A DNA stretch of 64,000 bases from Apus apus (Eukaryota > Chordata > Aves > Apodiformes > Apodidae): NCBI RefSeq assembly GCF_020740795.1, contig NC_067285.1:79751342-79815341 (forward strand). Reading direction: 5' to 3'. The notes under the pieces were generated by a model, which saw nothing but the letters and a program-made list of their open reading frames with translations, did no database searches and had not been told where the DNA came from. The translations under genes and the position numbers were made by a program. This document shows, in pieces, positions 23,568 through 34,520 of this stretch. The first letter of the stretch is position 1; each line of letters begins with the position of its first letter.

Positions 23568-24498
23568 TGAAATTATGAGAGCTGGGTAGCAGGATGCCCT
23601 GTCGCTCAATATGCCTGCCATAGTCTTCCTGTATGATTCAACTGCTTTTTGTCTCTCAGTTTTGCCTGAAGTGGAAAGGTTCCCATGAGAAAGGAAAAGG
23701 CCTAGTAAACTCTGAGCTGGTAACAACCTTGAAAGGAACAGAGGCCAAGTTGATGTTCGTAACAGCAGCTGCTCTCCAGTGTTGAAGAACACAGAGCCCA
23801 GCCTAGCTACCAACGGGCCCAGAATGGAGATAAATTTAGAACAAGCAGATAAGCAAATGAGTTTGCTTGCTGGGAACTGGGCCTTCAAGGTTTTTCTACT
23901 ATTTATTTTCCTTTCTCCAATGAGAGATGTTGGAAGTATGGCTAATGGTTAAATGACAGCAGTCAATCCCCTTTAATCTATAAAAGCCTGGTCCCATCTT
24001 TGATCAGAGGCACTTCCCATACACTTTCCCAGAAGGTTGCTGCACCTTCTCTACTCCAGTGGGGACGCCAGCCAGAGAGACTAATTCTTGAGAATTACAA
24101 TTCACCCAGGGACACTCAGCTGCAGCCAGGCAAGGGTGAGAAATACTAATTCTTTCACTGTCTTTATTAGTAAACTTGGTGTTAAGTAATCTTTAAGTTC
24201 AAGATTGTAGACTCCTTTAAGATTGATAGTTAATGTTCTAGGCCTAGTATAGAATTTGATAAGTAACTTGCTAGTATTTTAATTGTTAACCTTTTGTTGT
24301 TTGATCTAACTATAAGTAGTAAAATTCACTGTTAAGATTCCCTTTGCATTTGAACTTCAACTTCTGTTTTGATCTCCCAGTTTCCCTGTGTTTTTACTGT
24401 ACTTGTGTCTTCCGCTTTAAGGAGTTAAGACCCCAATGTTATATGCAGTAAATCTTGATCTGTGCATATATGTCTTTTCTGCCATCCCATCCATGACA
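23568..24498 (+). mobile_element. Possible degenerate LTR or retroviral promoter region
   Basis: This segment is richer in GC than its surroundings. It contains a TATAAAAG box at about 23981-23988, followed by a short leader-like CT-rich region and later T-rich sequence, an arrangement reminiscent of an ERV U3-R-U5. Boundaries are guesses: TG and CA ends can be proposed but no matching target-site duplication was found. It could also be a host promoter or another repeat. Confidence 0.3.
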
Positions 24499-25189
24499 AG
24501 ATGCTGTGTGAAAATAATTTGATACAGAGTAAGAACAGTGCAAAAGCTTGTACCATTCAAATCCATAATTGTCCTTCACACAGTAGTATGACTTGAACAC
24601 TATATTCTGACAGTAATGATAGACTTGCAGTTACTGCAGTAAGCATTTTATCTGAGAGAGTTTGCCTCCCCAAGACACAGCACACAGTAGTGCTGCCCAG
24701 CCTATCAGTTCCTTCCAGAAAAATATATTACATATTTAGAGAATAACTGGACTAGCATGCATATCAGGACACAACGACTGAAGTAATTTTCATATACTAA
24801 ATCCACGAAGACAGGAAAATTGTTATCTGAACAATAAATTACTTGTTATGAATCTTATTTAGGTAGGCACTTCAGGACAGGTGAGTGTGAGCTAAAAATT
24901 CAGACTCAAATTCAGATATGTACCGGAATTTCCTCCAGTTACTGTAGCAGCTGAGCCAAAGATTTTTGGGTTTAAGCCATCTTTATAAAGAAAGAAAAGA
25001 AAAAAAAAAGCCTAAACAAACACACAAAACAAACAAACAAAAAAACCCTGAACAATATTCTTTAGACTGGAATCCTTTGTTGACAAATTTTATTACTCCT
25101 TCTTGTACACCACCCTTATGACAACAAGCTGTGTGCCAGGCATTTAAAAGGAACAGAAACCCCTGTTTACTGACACACTGACCAAAGAA

Positions 25190-25800
25190 TGGCAATTTGT
25201 GAGGAAGGAATATGCACCTGGGGTGGGGCAATCCCAAGCACAAATACAGGCTGGGTAGAGAATGGATGGAAAACAGCCCTGAAGAGGACTTGGGAGTGTT
25301 GGTTGGTAAGAAGCTGAACATGAGCCAGCAATGTGCAGTTGTAGCCCAGAAATCCAAATGCATCCCAGGGCTGCATCAAAAGAAGCATGGGCACCAGGTC
25401 AAGGAAGGTGATTCTCCATCTCTACTCTGTTCTCATGAGACCTCACCTGGAGTACTGCATCCAGTTGTGGAGGCCCCAGCATAAGAAGGACACGGAGCTG
25501 TTGCAGTGAATCCAGAGGAGGGCCACAAAGATGATCAGAGGGCTGGAGCACCTCTCCTATGAAGACAGGCTGAGAGAGTTGGGGTTGTTCAGTCCAGAGA
25601 AGACAAGGCTCCAGGGAGACCCTGTAGCTGCCTTCCAGTATCTGAAGGGGGGTACAGGAGAGCTGGGGCGGGACTTTTTCCAAGGGCTTGTAGTGATAAA
25701 TAAGAGGGAACCTTTTCAAACTGGAAGAGGGTAGATTTAGGTTAGACCCTCTGTGAGGGTGGAGAGACACTGGAAGAGATTGTCTAGAAAAACTATTGCT
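25190..25800 (+). mobile_element. CR1 LINE fragment, plus strand (copy B of an inverted pair)
   Basis: The fragment covers the last part of ORF2: a NPKHKYRLG-like block, EDLGVLV, MSQQCAVVAQKS, then the C-terminal [19 protein letters not shown] block. It breaks off near 25746, where about 25 bp of the normal sequence is missing, and fades out near 25800 without a CR1 tail. Positions 25361-25746 are almost identical to the complement of 14649-15034, including many states that differ from the usual CR1 sequence. In-frame stops show it is non-functional. Confidence 0.85.
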
Positions 25801-27398
25801 CCTCTTTTACGAGTGAACAGTTGTAACACTATCAGTGTCCCTCACAGTAGGATAATTGTGAGTAGAAGAAATCCAGCTGATTTACACAAAACTATTCTGT
25901 ATCCTATGTTAAGAAATACTGAAATTGCACTACATCTCCTAAGTGGAAGATCATTATGTTTCAGTGTTACATCCCACTTTTTAAACTCCTTTACCTAGGA
26001 ATATGTGATGAATCAATTATTCTGATTCAGCCTCCGTTATTTAAACGACAGGATGTGAGGACCTTTATGTGTTTGCCATTTATTTGTCCATATTTGTTGT
26101 CCAAGTCAGTCACAGATCTGTGTTCCAGTGGGGTCTGTTTCTTCCACAATTGTTTTTGTCAATTTCACAGCTGGGCTGGCTGAGGAACAAGGAGATCAAA
26201 CATCTTGTCAAAGTTTTCAGGCTCAGTTCAGATTCTAACTTGCTCTGGGCAACTGGTACCTCTGTGGTTTGCACTGAACATTAGATAACGGGCACTCAGG
26301 TATTTTGAGATGGCTGGATATATTTAGTAATTGTAACAGGAGATTTTGGTACTAATTATTGGCTCCTATTGTACAGTAAGCTACTTTGTATGTAGTCTAC
26401 TAACTCCACTCCTACATAACTGTAATTTGTGCATACATGTGTGGTTTAATGTGACTAAGATTCATGTCAGAACTTCAATGCCTTCCAGACCAACTCAACA
26501 TTAAATAATTACCTTAGGAAAACATGTCATTCAATAAAAAAGATTATACTCTTGCATCAACTACCCTTAGGGGAATAATCAGAATAACTTATTTTTCTCA
26601 AGGCATGAATGTTCATTCCATTTTGATAAGCTTCTCAAATATTCAACGTACAAACATTCATATTGTTGCTCAATCAATATTTATAGTTTGAGAACGTATT
26701 ATTGTTACAAATGTTTCTGGGCAGTGAAAACTCTCCACTTCTAAAGGGAATACATAACAAAGGAAAATAGAATTATACAGTTTATTTCTACCACCAACTG
26801 AAGTGTCCAAAAGTAATGAGAAGTGTTAAGTTATTAAGGTCATATCTCTCTACATATGAAAAATAGCTTTGCCTGGATCATTGTCTCCTGTTGTGTATTT
26901 CATACACTTAAGGTTTTTTAAAACTGTTATTCCTATACATTTCTCTATTACAAAAGTCCTAAAACTAGAACTCCTTTACCATGTATTCAAAGACTACTGC
27001 AAAGACTTTTTATTACTCAAGTGGACTTGCATTCTGTAATTCCCCTGAGTCTGCAATTCAATTATGTACTGTATGAAAAGGTGTTTGTTCTAACGTCATA
27101 TTACTTAGTGCCCTAGTTCTAGCAGTCCAGAAAATAGCAAATAATTGTTCTCTATTTGCTCTCAGCAAGCAGTTCATGATTTTACAGATTTCTGTCACAT
27201 CTTCCCTCAAAAGTACTATTCTATTTATTTCAATAATGTAAATGGCAAGACATAATTTTTATTTTTTTAAACTAAATTTAGCAGTTTCTTGTACTGACCT
27301 GTGACATTGGGCAAAAATCCTCAGGCATATCTTTCATTAGCAGTTGAAATGTGTTTTTTTCCCCTTTCATAAGGAGACTACTAAGCCTCCTTATCATG
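25801..27398. other. AT-rich DNA without a recognisable gene
   Basis: Nothing recognised apart from short featureless open frames. Confidence 0.55.
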
Positions 27399-27915
27399 TA
27401 GAATCATAGAATCATAGAATCATCCTGGTTGGAAGGGACCTTGAAGATCACCAAGTTCAACCATAACCTAAATCCCCCTACCATAACCTTATTTACCCGT
27501 TCAGTGCTTAAATCATGTCGCTAAGCACTGTATCTACATTTCTTTTAAATATTTCCAGTGATGGTGACTCCACCACCTCCCTGGGCAGCCTGTTCCACTG
27601 TCCACCAACTCTTCAGGTAAAGAAATTCTTTCTTATATCCAGTCTAAACCTTCTCTGGCGCAGCTTCAGGCAACTTCCTCTCATCCTGTCACTATTCACT
27701 TTAGAGAAGAGGCCAACTCCCACCTCCTTACGACCTCCTTTCAGTTAGTTGTAGAGGGCAATGAGGTCTCCCCTCAGCCTCCCCTTCTTCAAACCAAACA
27801 ATCCCAGTTCCCTCAGCTTCTCCTTCATAGGGCTTATTCTCCAAACCTTTCACCAGTTTGGTAGCCCTCCTCTGGACACCCTTCAACAACTCAACATCCT
27901 TCAGTCCTTCATGTA
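27399..27915 (-). mobile_element. CR1 LINE 3' fragment, minus strand
   Basis: The left end carries the complement of the CR1 tail (AGAATCATAGAATCATAG) followed by GGTTGGAAGGGACCTT. Further right are the complements of the usual HWNRLP and C-terminal blocks (GGTGACTCCACCACCTCCC, then a TCCTCTGGACACCC region). It is 5'-truncated and has no intact ORF. Confidence 0.88.
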
Positions 27916-30900
27916 GTCTACTACCAAGTCACATGATTCAGCTAACTTTTCTGGAACTTCCTTACAGTTCTTGGATGAATTTTTTATGACACACTGAGAT
28001 CTATTTGCCACACAGGTCAGTATTCAATTTTGGTAAATGTTGTTAATTTTCAAAATTTAAGCAAGTCACTCCTCAACTCCTTTTTGACCTCCCCTGCTAA
28101 GACTAAATTTATCTTTCTTTGTGTTCCTACCCCTCTGCTTCATAGGTGTCGCAAAACAGACTTTACTTACAGAACCACAAACTATTTATCTCAGAAGGTC
28201 TCTATTTCACTCAGTCTCTAATGTGAAATTGCTTCCTGTGCGTCCCAGCCTGGCCAGTACGTATTCCTCTACGCTACCTGCAACAACATATGTAGTGAAC
28301 AGCAGAAACTGCTTCCCTTTTCTCAGCATAACTTCTGAATTTTAACTTAGCTCCAAATGCCAAAAACCTGTTCAGTCCTTGCTTGGAGTGGTACAGAGAA
28401 GATCTGTTTCTTAGTTTTACAGCTTCAAGGCAGCAGAGTACAAAAACTCTACTAAGTAACATGACAAAAAAAGGTAAAAAGCTGGGGGTTTTTTGTTAGG
28501 TTTCTATTTACTTTATTATTTGCAATGGATAACTCTTTTCTTGGGAACTTTCTTTGTTCTGAAAGAGAACTTAAAATTCAGACAGTTTGTATGACTAATA
28601 CAATTTGATAAAATAGTACATTAAAAAAAAAGAATGACAGTTAAGTCAAAGAATGGCATTGAAATAAACACTTCAAAAGCTAGCTTTATTTGAGCTCAGT
28701 ATTTACTGAGCAAATTTGCTCTGTTGGAGCTACACCCAGAGAAGAGGGTCTGTTACCTCATAGATCACTGATCTATGAGTAAAATCAATGACATGCTGCA
28801 TTAATATTGCAGTAATCATCGACTTGCTAGATTTGTATATTTTTTAGTGTAATATGAGTAAGTATTCTGTATCTGACACACAAATCTGATGGATATTAAA
28901 GTTGCAGAAAAAAAAATATACAGTACCTCTCAAAACAACTTGGGGATTTGCTTTAATATAATAGGCAGAATGGCTACAAATAGCTTAGTTCCCTACAATT
29001 CTGTATATCAGCATACTTTTTACTACCAGAAATCCACCATTCAATCATTTTGATGGAACAAGGTCACATTAAAAAATAAGGATCTGAATACAGAGGTTGT
29101 ATAAGTCATCTCAATTTATCCTTTGAATTATTTAAGTTTTTTTAAGGGTAAAAATTGGGTATTTACAGATAAATGAATGTCACTCTAGTTATCCCAGGAA
29201 CAGTGATGCCCTTGCTGATGCTCACCCATTTCTTCCTTAATTTCTGATACTTCACTAAATTCCTTATTTCTGTAGGAAAAAAATAATTAGCAAGGTAGTC
29301 AGCAACTCAAATTGCAAAAATGGTTAAAGGAAGTATTCTTCACTATTTTTTCTTTAAATTCAGTTTAATTTTTTATGATCACATTCTGAAAGCATTCAAT
29401 TCTTCAGAGTTCATTGGCTATACTTTTGGCTTGATTGCTTGAGTATTTGCTGAAAGTAAATTTTAAACTGAATATCTGATTAATACATTTGTAGTTTGCC
29501 TTCATGCTGGGTTGGTTAGTTACCATTAGTCATGTGATATCTGGATTTTGATTGCCTGGCATACATTGCTAGCATCTATTATAATCAAACACAGTTGGAA
29601 ATTTAAACTGAATTGCCTAAGTTAGTCAAATACATGTTTTACTACACAGAAGTTAGAGCACAAACTGATTGTAATATTCATAGTTCACAATTAAAAAGAC
29701 ACACCAAGAGTTATTTGCTAAAGGAATTACTAAATCATTCTGAATAATGAATAAATTTGAAAAATGAATTACTCTCAAAGAGAGAAAGGTGAAACTTGTC
29801 GAATTATTTATTCTGAATTACTTTTAATTTTCAATATTAAACTTCATAATAATTCTATAGGCCAATCAAATAAAGGGTAAGAAACTGGCTATGAAGTATG
29901 AAAATAATACTCTGAATACTCCAAGCTATTTTCAATAGAACCAGCTAAACTTTTATGATGGAACATCTGAACAACTAGCAACTTGGCCAAAATCCATAGA
30001 GACCCATCGCTTTCTCTTTCAAGTATATAAAGAGAGTCAGGAGAAAAAAATAAAGTTAAAAAAAAAATTCAGAGCCTGAATCGAACTAATTTTTAGCTGA
30101 TAATTTGATTGTTAATCAAAAACATAATACCTTTCTGAGGCTACACAGTAAAAATTATGTACACCATCATGTGGAGTTATTAAATCAGCAGTTCCCAGAG
30201 ATCATCTTTGCTATAGAGCATGAAAGATCTGGGAATCCTTTTCTAGGATGTTAGGTTTTATGTAGCAGCACTAGCACGTTTGCAAGTACTTGATATGAAA
30301 ATGGTATTCCTCCAAACACATCAGGGAGCATTTTGAGCACAACGCACTGAGATTTAGCTGCTTGATTCTCATTAATGTTAATAGGAGTTGCATGGCTGAA
30401 TCCCAGTAGACTTAACTAAAATGTTGCTGCTTTCCTGTTCACATCTGCATACCACATGTCTATTCAGTGCAGTCTTGGACTAGTTCTTTACAAAAGATAA
30501 AGTAACAGGAGTTTGCACTGCAGTAACTGAATTGAGCTACAGTTCTCATGAAATGAAACTTTTTTAAAGTCATTGAGAAACATAAGCCAAGAATAATGTA
30601 ATAGAGAAGTCTCCAATAAATACGGAGAGCTCTTCTTTAAAAAGACATTATTTGAGGAAGTGATTATAAAAGGTGTCTTGGACACCATGTGCAGAAATAG
30701 ACTAGGGCTAGGATGACCTGCTCTCTTGTTTCTAACTCTATGTGACTCACAGCACAATATGAATACATCTCTACTTAGAGTTGCAAACATTCCTTCACCA
30801 AATTATTTAAGAAGAGGTAAAGCACTTTAAAATCTTAAATTGGAATAAAATAATCTGGAAAAATTTAAAGATTAGAGAATTTAGAAGAAGCAGTATGTAT

Positions 30901-30985
30901 GTACTGTTCATGGTCTTGAACATATCAGTTACATCTTGGAAGTTTAGTTAGGTTAGCCATGTTAGATCAAGCATGAGTGCAAATG
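27916..30985. other. AT-rich DNA without a recognisable gene
   Basis: No exon seen. A perfect 23-bp palindrome lies at 28757-28779 (listed separately). Confidence 0.55.
28757..28779. repeat. 23-bp perfect palindrome
   Basis: Arms CTCATAGATCA and TGATCTATGAG are exact complements around a single C. It could be a regulatory dyad or a cruciform-prone site, or chance. Confidence 0.6.
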
Positions 30986-31102
30986 AATCACAGAGTCAAG
31001 GCTGGAAAAGACCTTTAAGATCATCAAGTCGAGCCAATGACCTAACACCACAACATCAGCTAGACCATGGCACTAAGTGCCATCCAGCCTCTAAATGAAC
31101 TT
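30986..31102 (-). mobile_element. CR1 LINE 3'-end fragment, minus strand
   Basis: A short decayed stretch contains AATCACAGAGTCAAGGCTGG, ACCTTTAAGATCATCAAGTC and CACTAAGTGCCA, the complement of a CR1 3' UTR of the type whose ORF2 end lies a little further right. Confidence 0.7.
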
Positions 31103-32683
31103 CAGAGGACTCTCTATTCTTTACAATGTAACTTGAGACTGCTTTGCAAATTTACTGCTTTCATTACATGCTACCATTGCTTTGATTATGAAACTATTGA
31201 CAGGAACCTTAGACTTTAAGCTGCAGAGTCTAACTCCTGTTGTCTGTAATATGTACCAAGCACCATGCACAGTCTGATTCTTCCATGTTATTTAGTAATT
31301 TTTCAGCTTCCTTTATTTATTTCAGGGAAATTAGATATTCAGACAGCAATACATTTATGGTCTTACAACAAGGCCTTTTGCAATAAGTACTGATCACTAA
31401 AGCACAAGTCTACCAAACAAACAAACAAATGATTCATCATTAATTAAACAAATAATTCTGGAAAATACTTTATTGTCTCTTTCCTCATTTTCCTAGAACA
31501 CATGGGAAATTTTGCATGTTCTAGCTGATGTTACTTTTTAATTTGTTATACCGTACCATACAATTAAGAACATTATCCAATTCACTGGAATGCAATGAAG
31601 AAAAAGATACATATTTTAATACTGATGTTACCAAGCTTATTAAATCCTGCAGGAAATAGTTAAACTTGAACAGCTACAGACAGTGGAAGCCAGGTATACC
31701 TCAGATTAGTGAAGAATATAACGCCCCAAGACTTTTTTATGCAATGCTGTAAATCTACTATAAAAAAACTTAAGGGATTGAATAGGACTTTGACTTATCA
31801 GCTGTCATCATTCCTCCTCAGTTAAACCACTTAGACTTCTAATATAATTTGTATAGATATTTTACTGCTTTTGAATCTGTGCTAATAGCCATAGCTGTTG
31901 TTCACATAGGAAATTTACAATAATGAGTCATCTATACCCAAATTACTCAAAGTAGGCCATATGTTTGCCAAATATGTTTTTTTCCCCTCAAAAATTTGAT
32001 AGATTCAGAAGTGTAATTTTGTATATGCTGTGGTGTAACTGGTTCTTAGAGGAACAAAACTAGAGTTGAGTAGATTTAGGATATAGGAAGTCATCAAAGT
32101 ACACAGATGTTTTGATGCATTCCTAAAAGGGAGCTAAGTATCACAAGGTGAGCTTTAAAAAATGTAAACCTTGAGCATCTGGACACAGCTCAAGAATCCG
32201 GAACCTGTTAAGAGTGTAGTCTGTGTGCAATTCATGAGCCAAGTTACCTGGTCAGACAGAATTTATCAGCATCTTTCTGTTGTGTATGGAGCTGTCTACC
32301 CTAGCTACTAGAAAAACACTTGAAAGAGGACTATTTGCCTCATATATACAACATGCACTGTATGATATTTTTCCCTCTGCTGACTTACTGCCCAGAACTC
32401 ACTGATGAAGCTAAGCAGCTATGAACTTCCTTTCAGGAACAGAGGAATTCAGCTGAGTAATGTAATCTCAAGACTGAAATTATTCTTGCTAAAAGAGAAT
32501 ATTAGAATTCTAAAATTGAAAACCAGCACTAAATTACACCTTAGAGTCAGTTGCTTACATTCCACTTTAGATTTGTATTTGCTTTTTAATCTGGTATTAT
32601 TTATCAGAGTAGGTTCTCATTAAGATAGTTAGAATATGGTTAACCTGTCTTGTTCCTTTTTGAAACAGTATTTCAAGGCAATG
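31103..32683. other. AT-rich DNA without a recognisable gene
   Basis: Nothing recognised. Confidence 0.55.
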
Positions 32684-32815
32684 TAGAATCATAGAATCAT
32701 AGAATGTATTGGGTTGGAAGGGCACTATAAAGGTCACTTAGTCCAAACCCCCTAAAATAAGCAGGGACATTTCCAACTAGAACAGATTGCTGAGAGCCCC
32801 ATAAAATCCTGTACC
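32684..32815 (-). mobile_element. CR1 LINE 3'-end fragment, minus strand
   Basis: The complement of the CR1 tail (TAGAATCATAGAATCATAG) is followed by GGGTTGGAAGGG, a CACTTAGTCCAAACCCCC block and a GGGACATTTCCAACTAG block. Only about 130 bp of the element is present. Confidence 0.85.
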
Positions 32816-33758
32816 TGATATTTAGTATCAAGTTAGGCTCATCATGTCCATCCTTTAATTGCATGTGGAATGCATATGCTTTATGAAGCAAATGACAAAT
32901 GCTGAAAAGGTTTTCTTTACAGTAATCTGTCCATTACAGCCACTTTAATACAGTAATGTGTAAAAATAAAATTTGCACTTGAGACACTCCCACTGTCACA
33001 CTAGTCAAAAAAATGATTAATATTATTTGAACTCAAAACTGAGATACAACATCATGTGTCACTTAAAGATATACTTTGAATTCTCCAAAAGATAAGTAAA
33101 AAGGGTACTAAATACTGATTCTATTTGATTTGAATGAGAACTGTGAACACCAGTTCTGCACAAGAGTATGTTGGGAAATAGCAAAGTATTTTGGCGTACA
33201 GCCTGTGCATATCTTGCTCTGATGCTTTTATAGCATTTTCCCGCCTCAATCTCCACCCAGTTTAAAGATCTGATTACATTTTGAAGCAGTGTCTTCATTT
33301 AAAGTCAAGAAAATTCTTTAACATGTTAATCAAAGTGAATACTTATTGCCATATCTCAATTCTGACATTTAAAAGAAGCTTAATGCAAATGAGATATGTG
33401 ACAGAATTACTAGAAAAGGTTATCAAATACTGAACACAGTAACACAATGAACACCACCATATTGACTGAAGTCCTTCATGTGCCTCCTCTAAAGTGCAAA
33501 TTAGACTTAGACTTGTGAACTTTGAAGTTTAGGAACCCTTGGATGTGTGTTCCTTAGTGCATACTGATGTTTATACTAAATCAAAACTAAAAGTATATCA
33601 TGAAACAAAATTTCCTGCTGTTGTGCTTCCTATGCTTGTAGACTCAGAACTGAAGAGGTAGTAAGTTGAAAAAGTTGTCTGATAACCCTGAAGATTTTCT
33701 TCTAAAACAAAGTACATCAGTTTGTGATGGCTTCCTTTTTAATATTTTACTACTTTCA
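32816..33758. other. AT-rich DNA without a recognisable gene
   Basis: Nothing recognised in this stretch of about 940 bp. Confidence 0.55.
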
Positions 33759-33919
33759 GAGAATGATAAAATGGTTTGGGTTGGAAGGGATCTTGAAGAT
33801 TATCTAGTTCCAATTCCCCTGCATGGGTAGGGACACCTCCCACTAGACCTAGTTGCTCAAACTTCTATCCAGCCTGGCCTTGAACACTTCCAGGGAATGG
33901 GCAGCCACAACTTCCCTGG

Positions 33920-34416
33920 TGTCCTGGTTTGAGCCAGGATGAAGCCAGTTTTTCTTTTGCTGATTCCTTTTTTTTATTTCAGTGAGCTTTCTTCAACTAG
34001 CAACTGCGTGTTCTGCTAGGATGATAACACACTGGAATGTTTTTGTAATTGCTGGGCCCTCAAGGTCGTGCCTTTGCTCTGCCGGCTCAGACACTACGGA
34101 GGGATTTGTGGCCCCCTCGTGGGAGGCTGGGTTAGACAAACAGCAAAACTGGCCAGAGAGATTCCATTCCATATATCTACGTAGGCTCAGGGGGAAGGTC
34201 GGAGATGACAGAAGAAAACTTCCTTCCTTCCTGCTTCGCTCTCTCACCGCTTCGCTTCGCCTCTCTGTCTGCCTTCCTTCTTCTCTCTTTTTCTCTTTCT
34301 TTCGTTCGTGGCCGGCATCTGGGAAAACACCATCTGCCCATCATCGTTGACCCATCGACCTCAAGCCCTCCTGACCCTCGTAACTTCTGCCTTTCTCCAG
34401 GAGCAGCTTCGGGATT
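33920..34416 (+). repeat. Partial U3 arm, inverted copy
   Basis: This 497-bp arm begins with TGTCCTGGTTTGAGCC and ends at CTTCGGGATT, inside U3. The corresponding stretch on the other arm continues with CCTTGGAATTGTC, which is absent here. It matches the complement of about 34775-35270 with only scattered differences. Open frames within it are U3 sequence and not genes. Confidence 0.9.
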
Positions 34417-34435
34417 AATTAATTAATTAATTGGG
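34417..34435. other. 19-nt filler at the tRNA 5' end
   Basis: The filler is four AATT units followed by TGGG-type ending, with GGG at 34433-34435 directly before the first base of the tRNA. It belongs neither to U3 nor to a mature tRNA-Lys. On the cDNA strand it reads CCC then AATT repeats. Reverse transcriptases are known to add non-templated C residues on reaching the 5' end of an RNA template, which fits this position. Confidence 0.7.
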
Positions 34436-34508
34436 GCCCGGCTAGCTCAGTCGGTAGAGCATGAGACTCTTAATCTCAAGGTTGTGGGTTCGTGCCCCAC
34501 GTTGGGCG
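34436..34508 (+). tRNA. tRNA-Lys(CTT) cDNA copy, 73 nt plus CCA
   Basis: A complete tRNA of exactly 73 nt with anticodon CTT at 34469-34471. The acceptor stem pairs GCCCGGC with GTTGGGC, including two G-T pairs, and the T stem pairs GTGGG with CCCAC. It is followed by CCA at 34509-34511. Nuclear vertebrate tRNA genes do not encode CCA, so this is a copy of a mature tRNA, and its CCA abuts the LTR exactly where a primer tRNA would. Against the standard vertebrate tRNA-Lys(CTT), which I recall, it has A44 for G, T48 for C and T58 for A. The T at 58 (34493) breaks the internal B box (GGTTCGA), so transcription as a real tRNA gene is unlikely. Confidence 0.9.
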
Positions 34509-34511
34509 CCA
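34494..34511 (-). other. Retroviral primer-binding site for tRNA-Lys
   Basis: On the minus strand these 18 nt read TGGCGCCCAACGTGGGGC, complementary to the 3' 18 nt of tRNA-Lys(CTT) including CCA. The site lies 9 nt downstream of the LTR end. The normal copy stops here because base 58 of the primer is modified; in this element the copy continues through the whole tRNA. Confidence 0.9.
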
Positions 34512-34520
34512 ATTATTTGT

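Noticed and set aside
34436..34508. A functional nuclear tRNA-Lys gene
   Set aside because: CCA is encoded directly after base 73, the B box is broken at position 58, and the sequence sits exactly as a retroviral primer copy between LTR parts.
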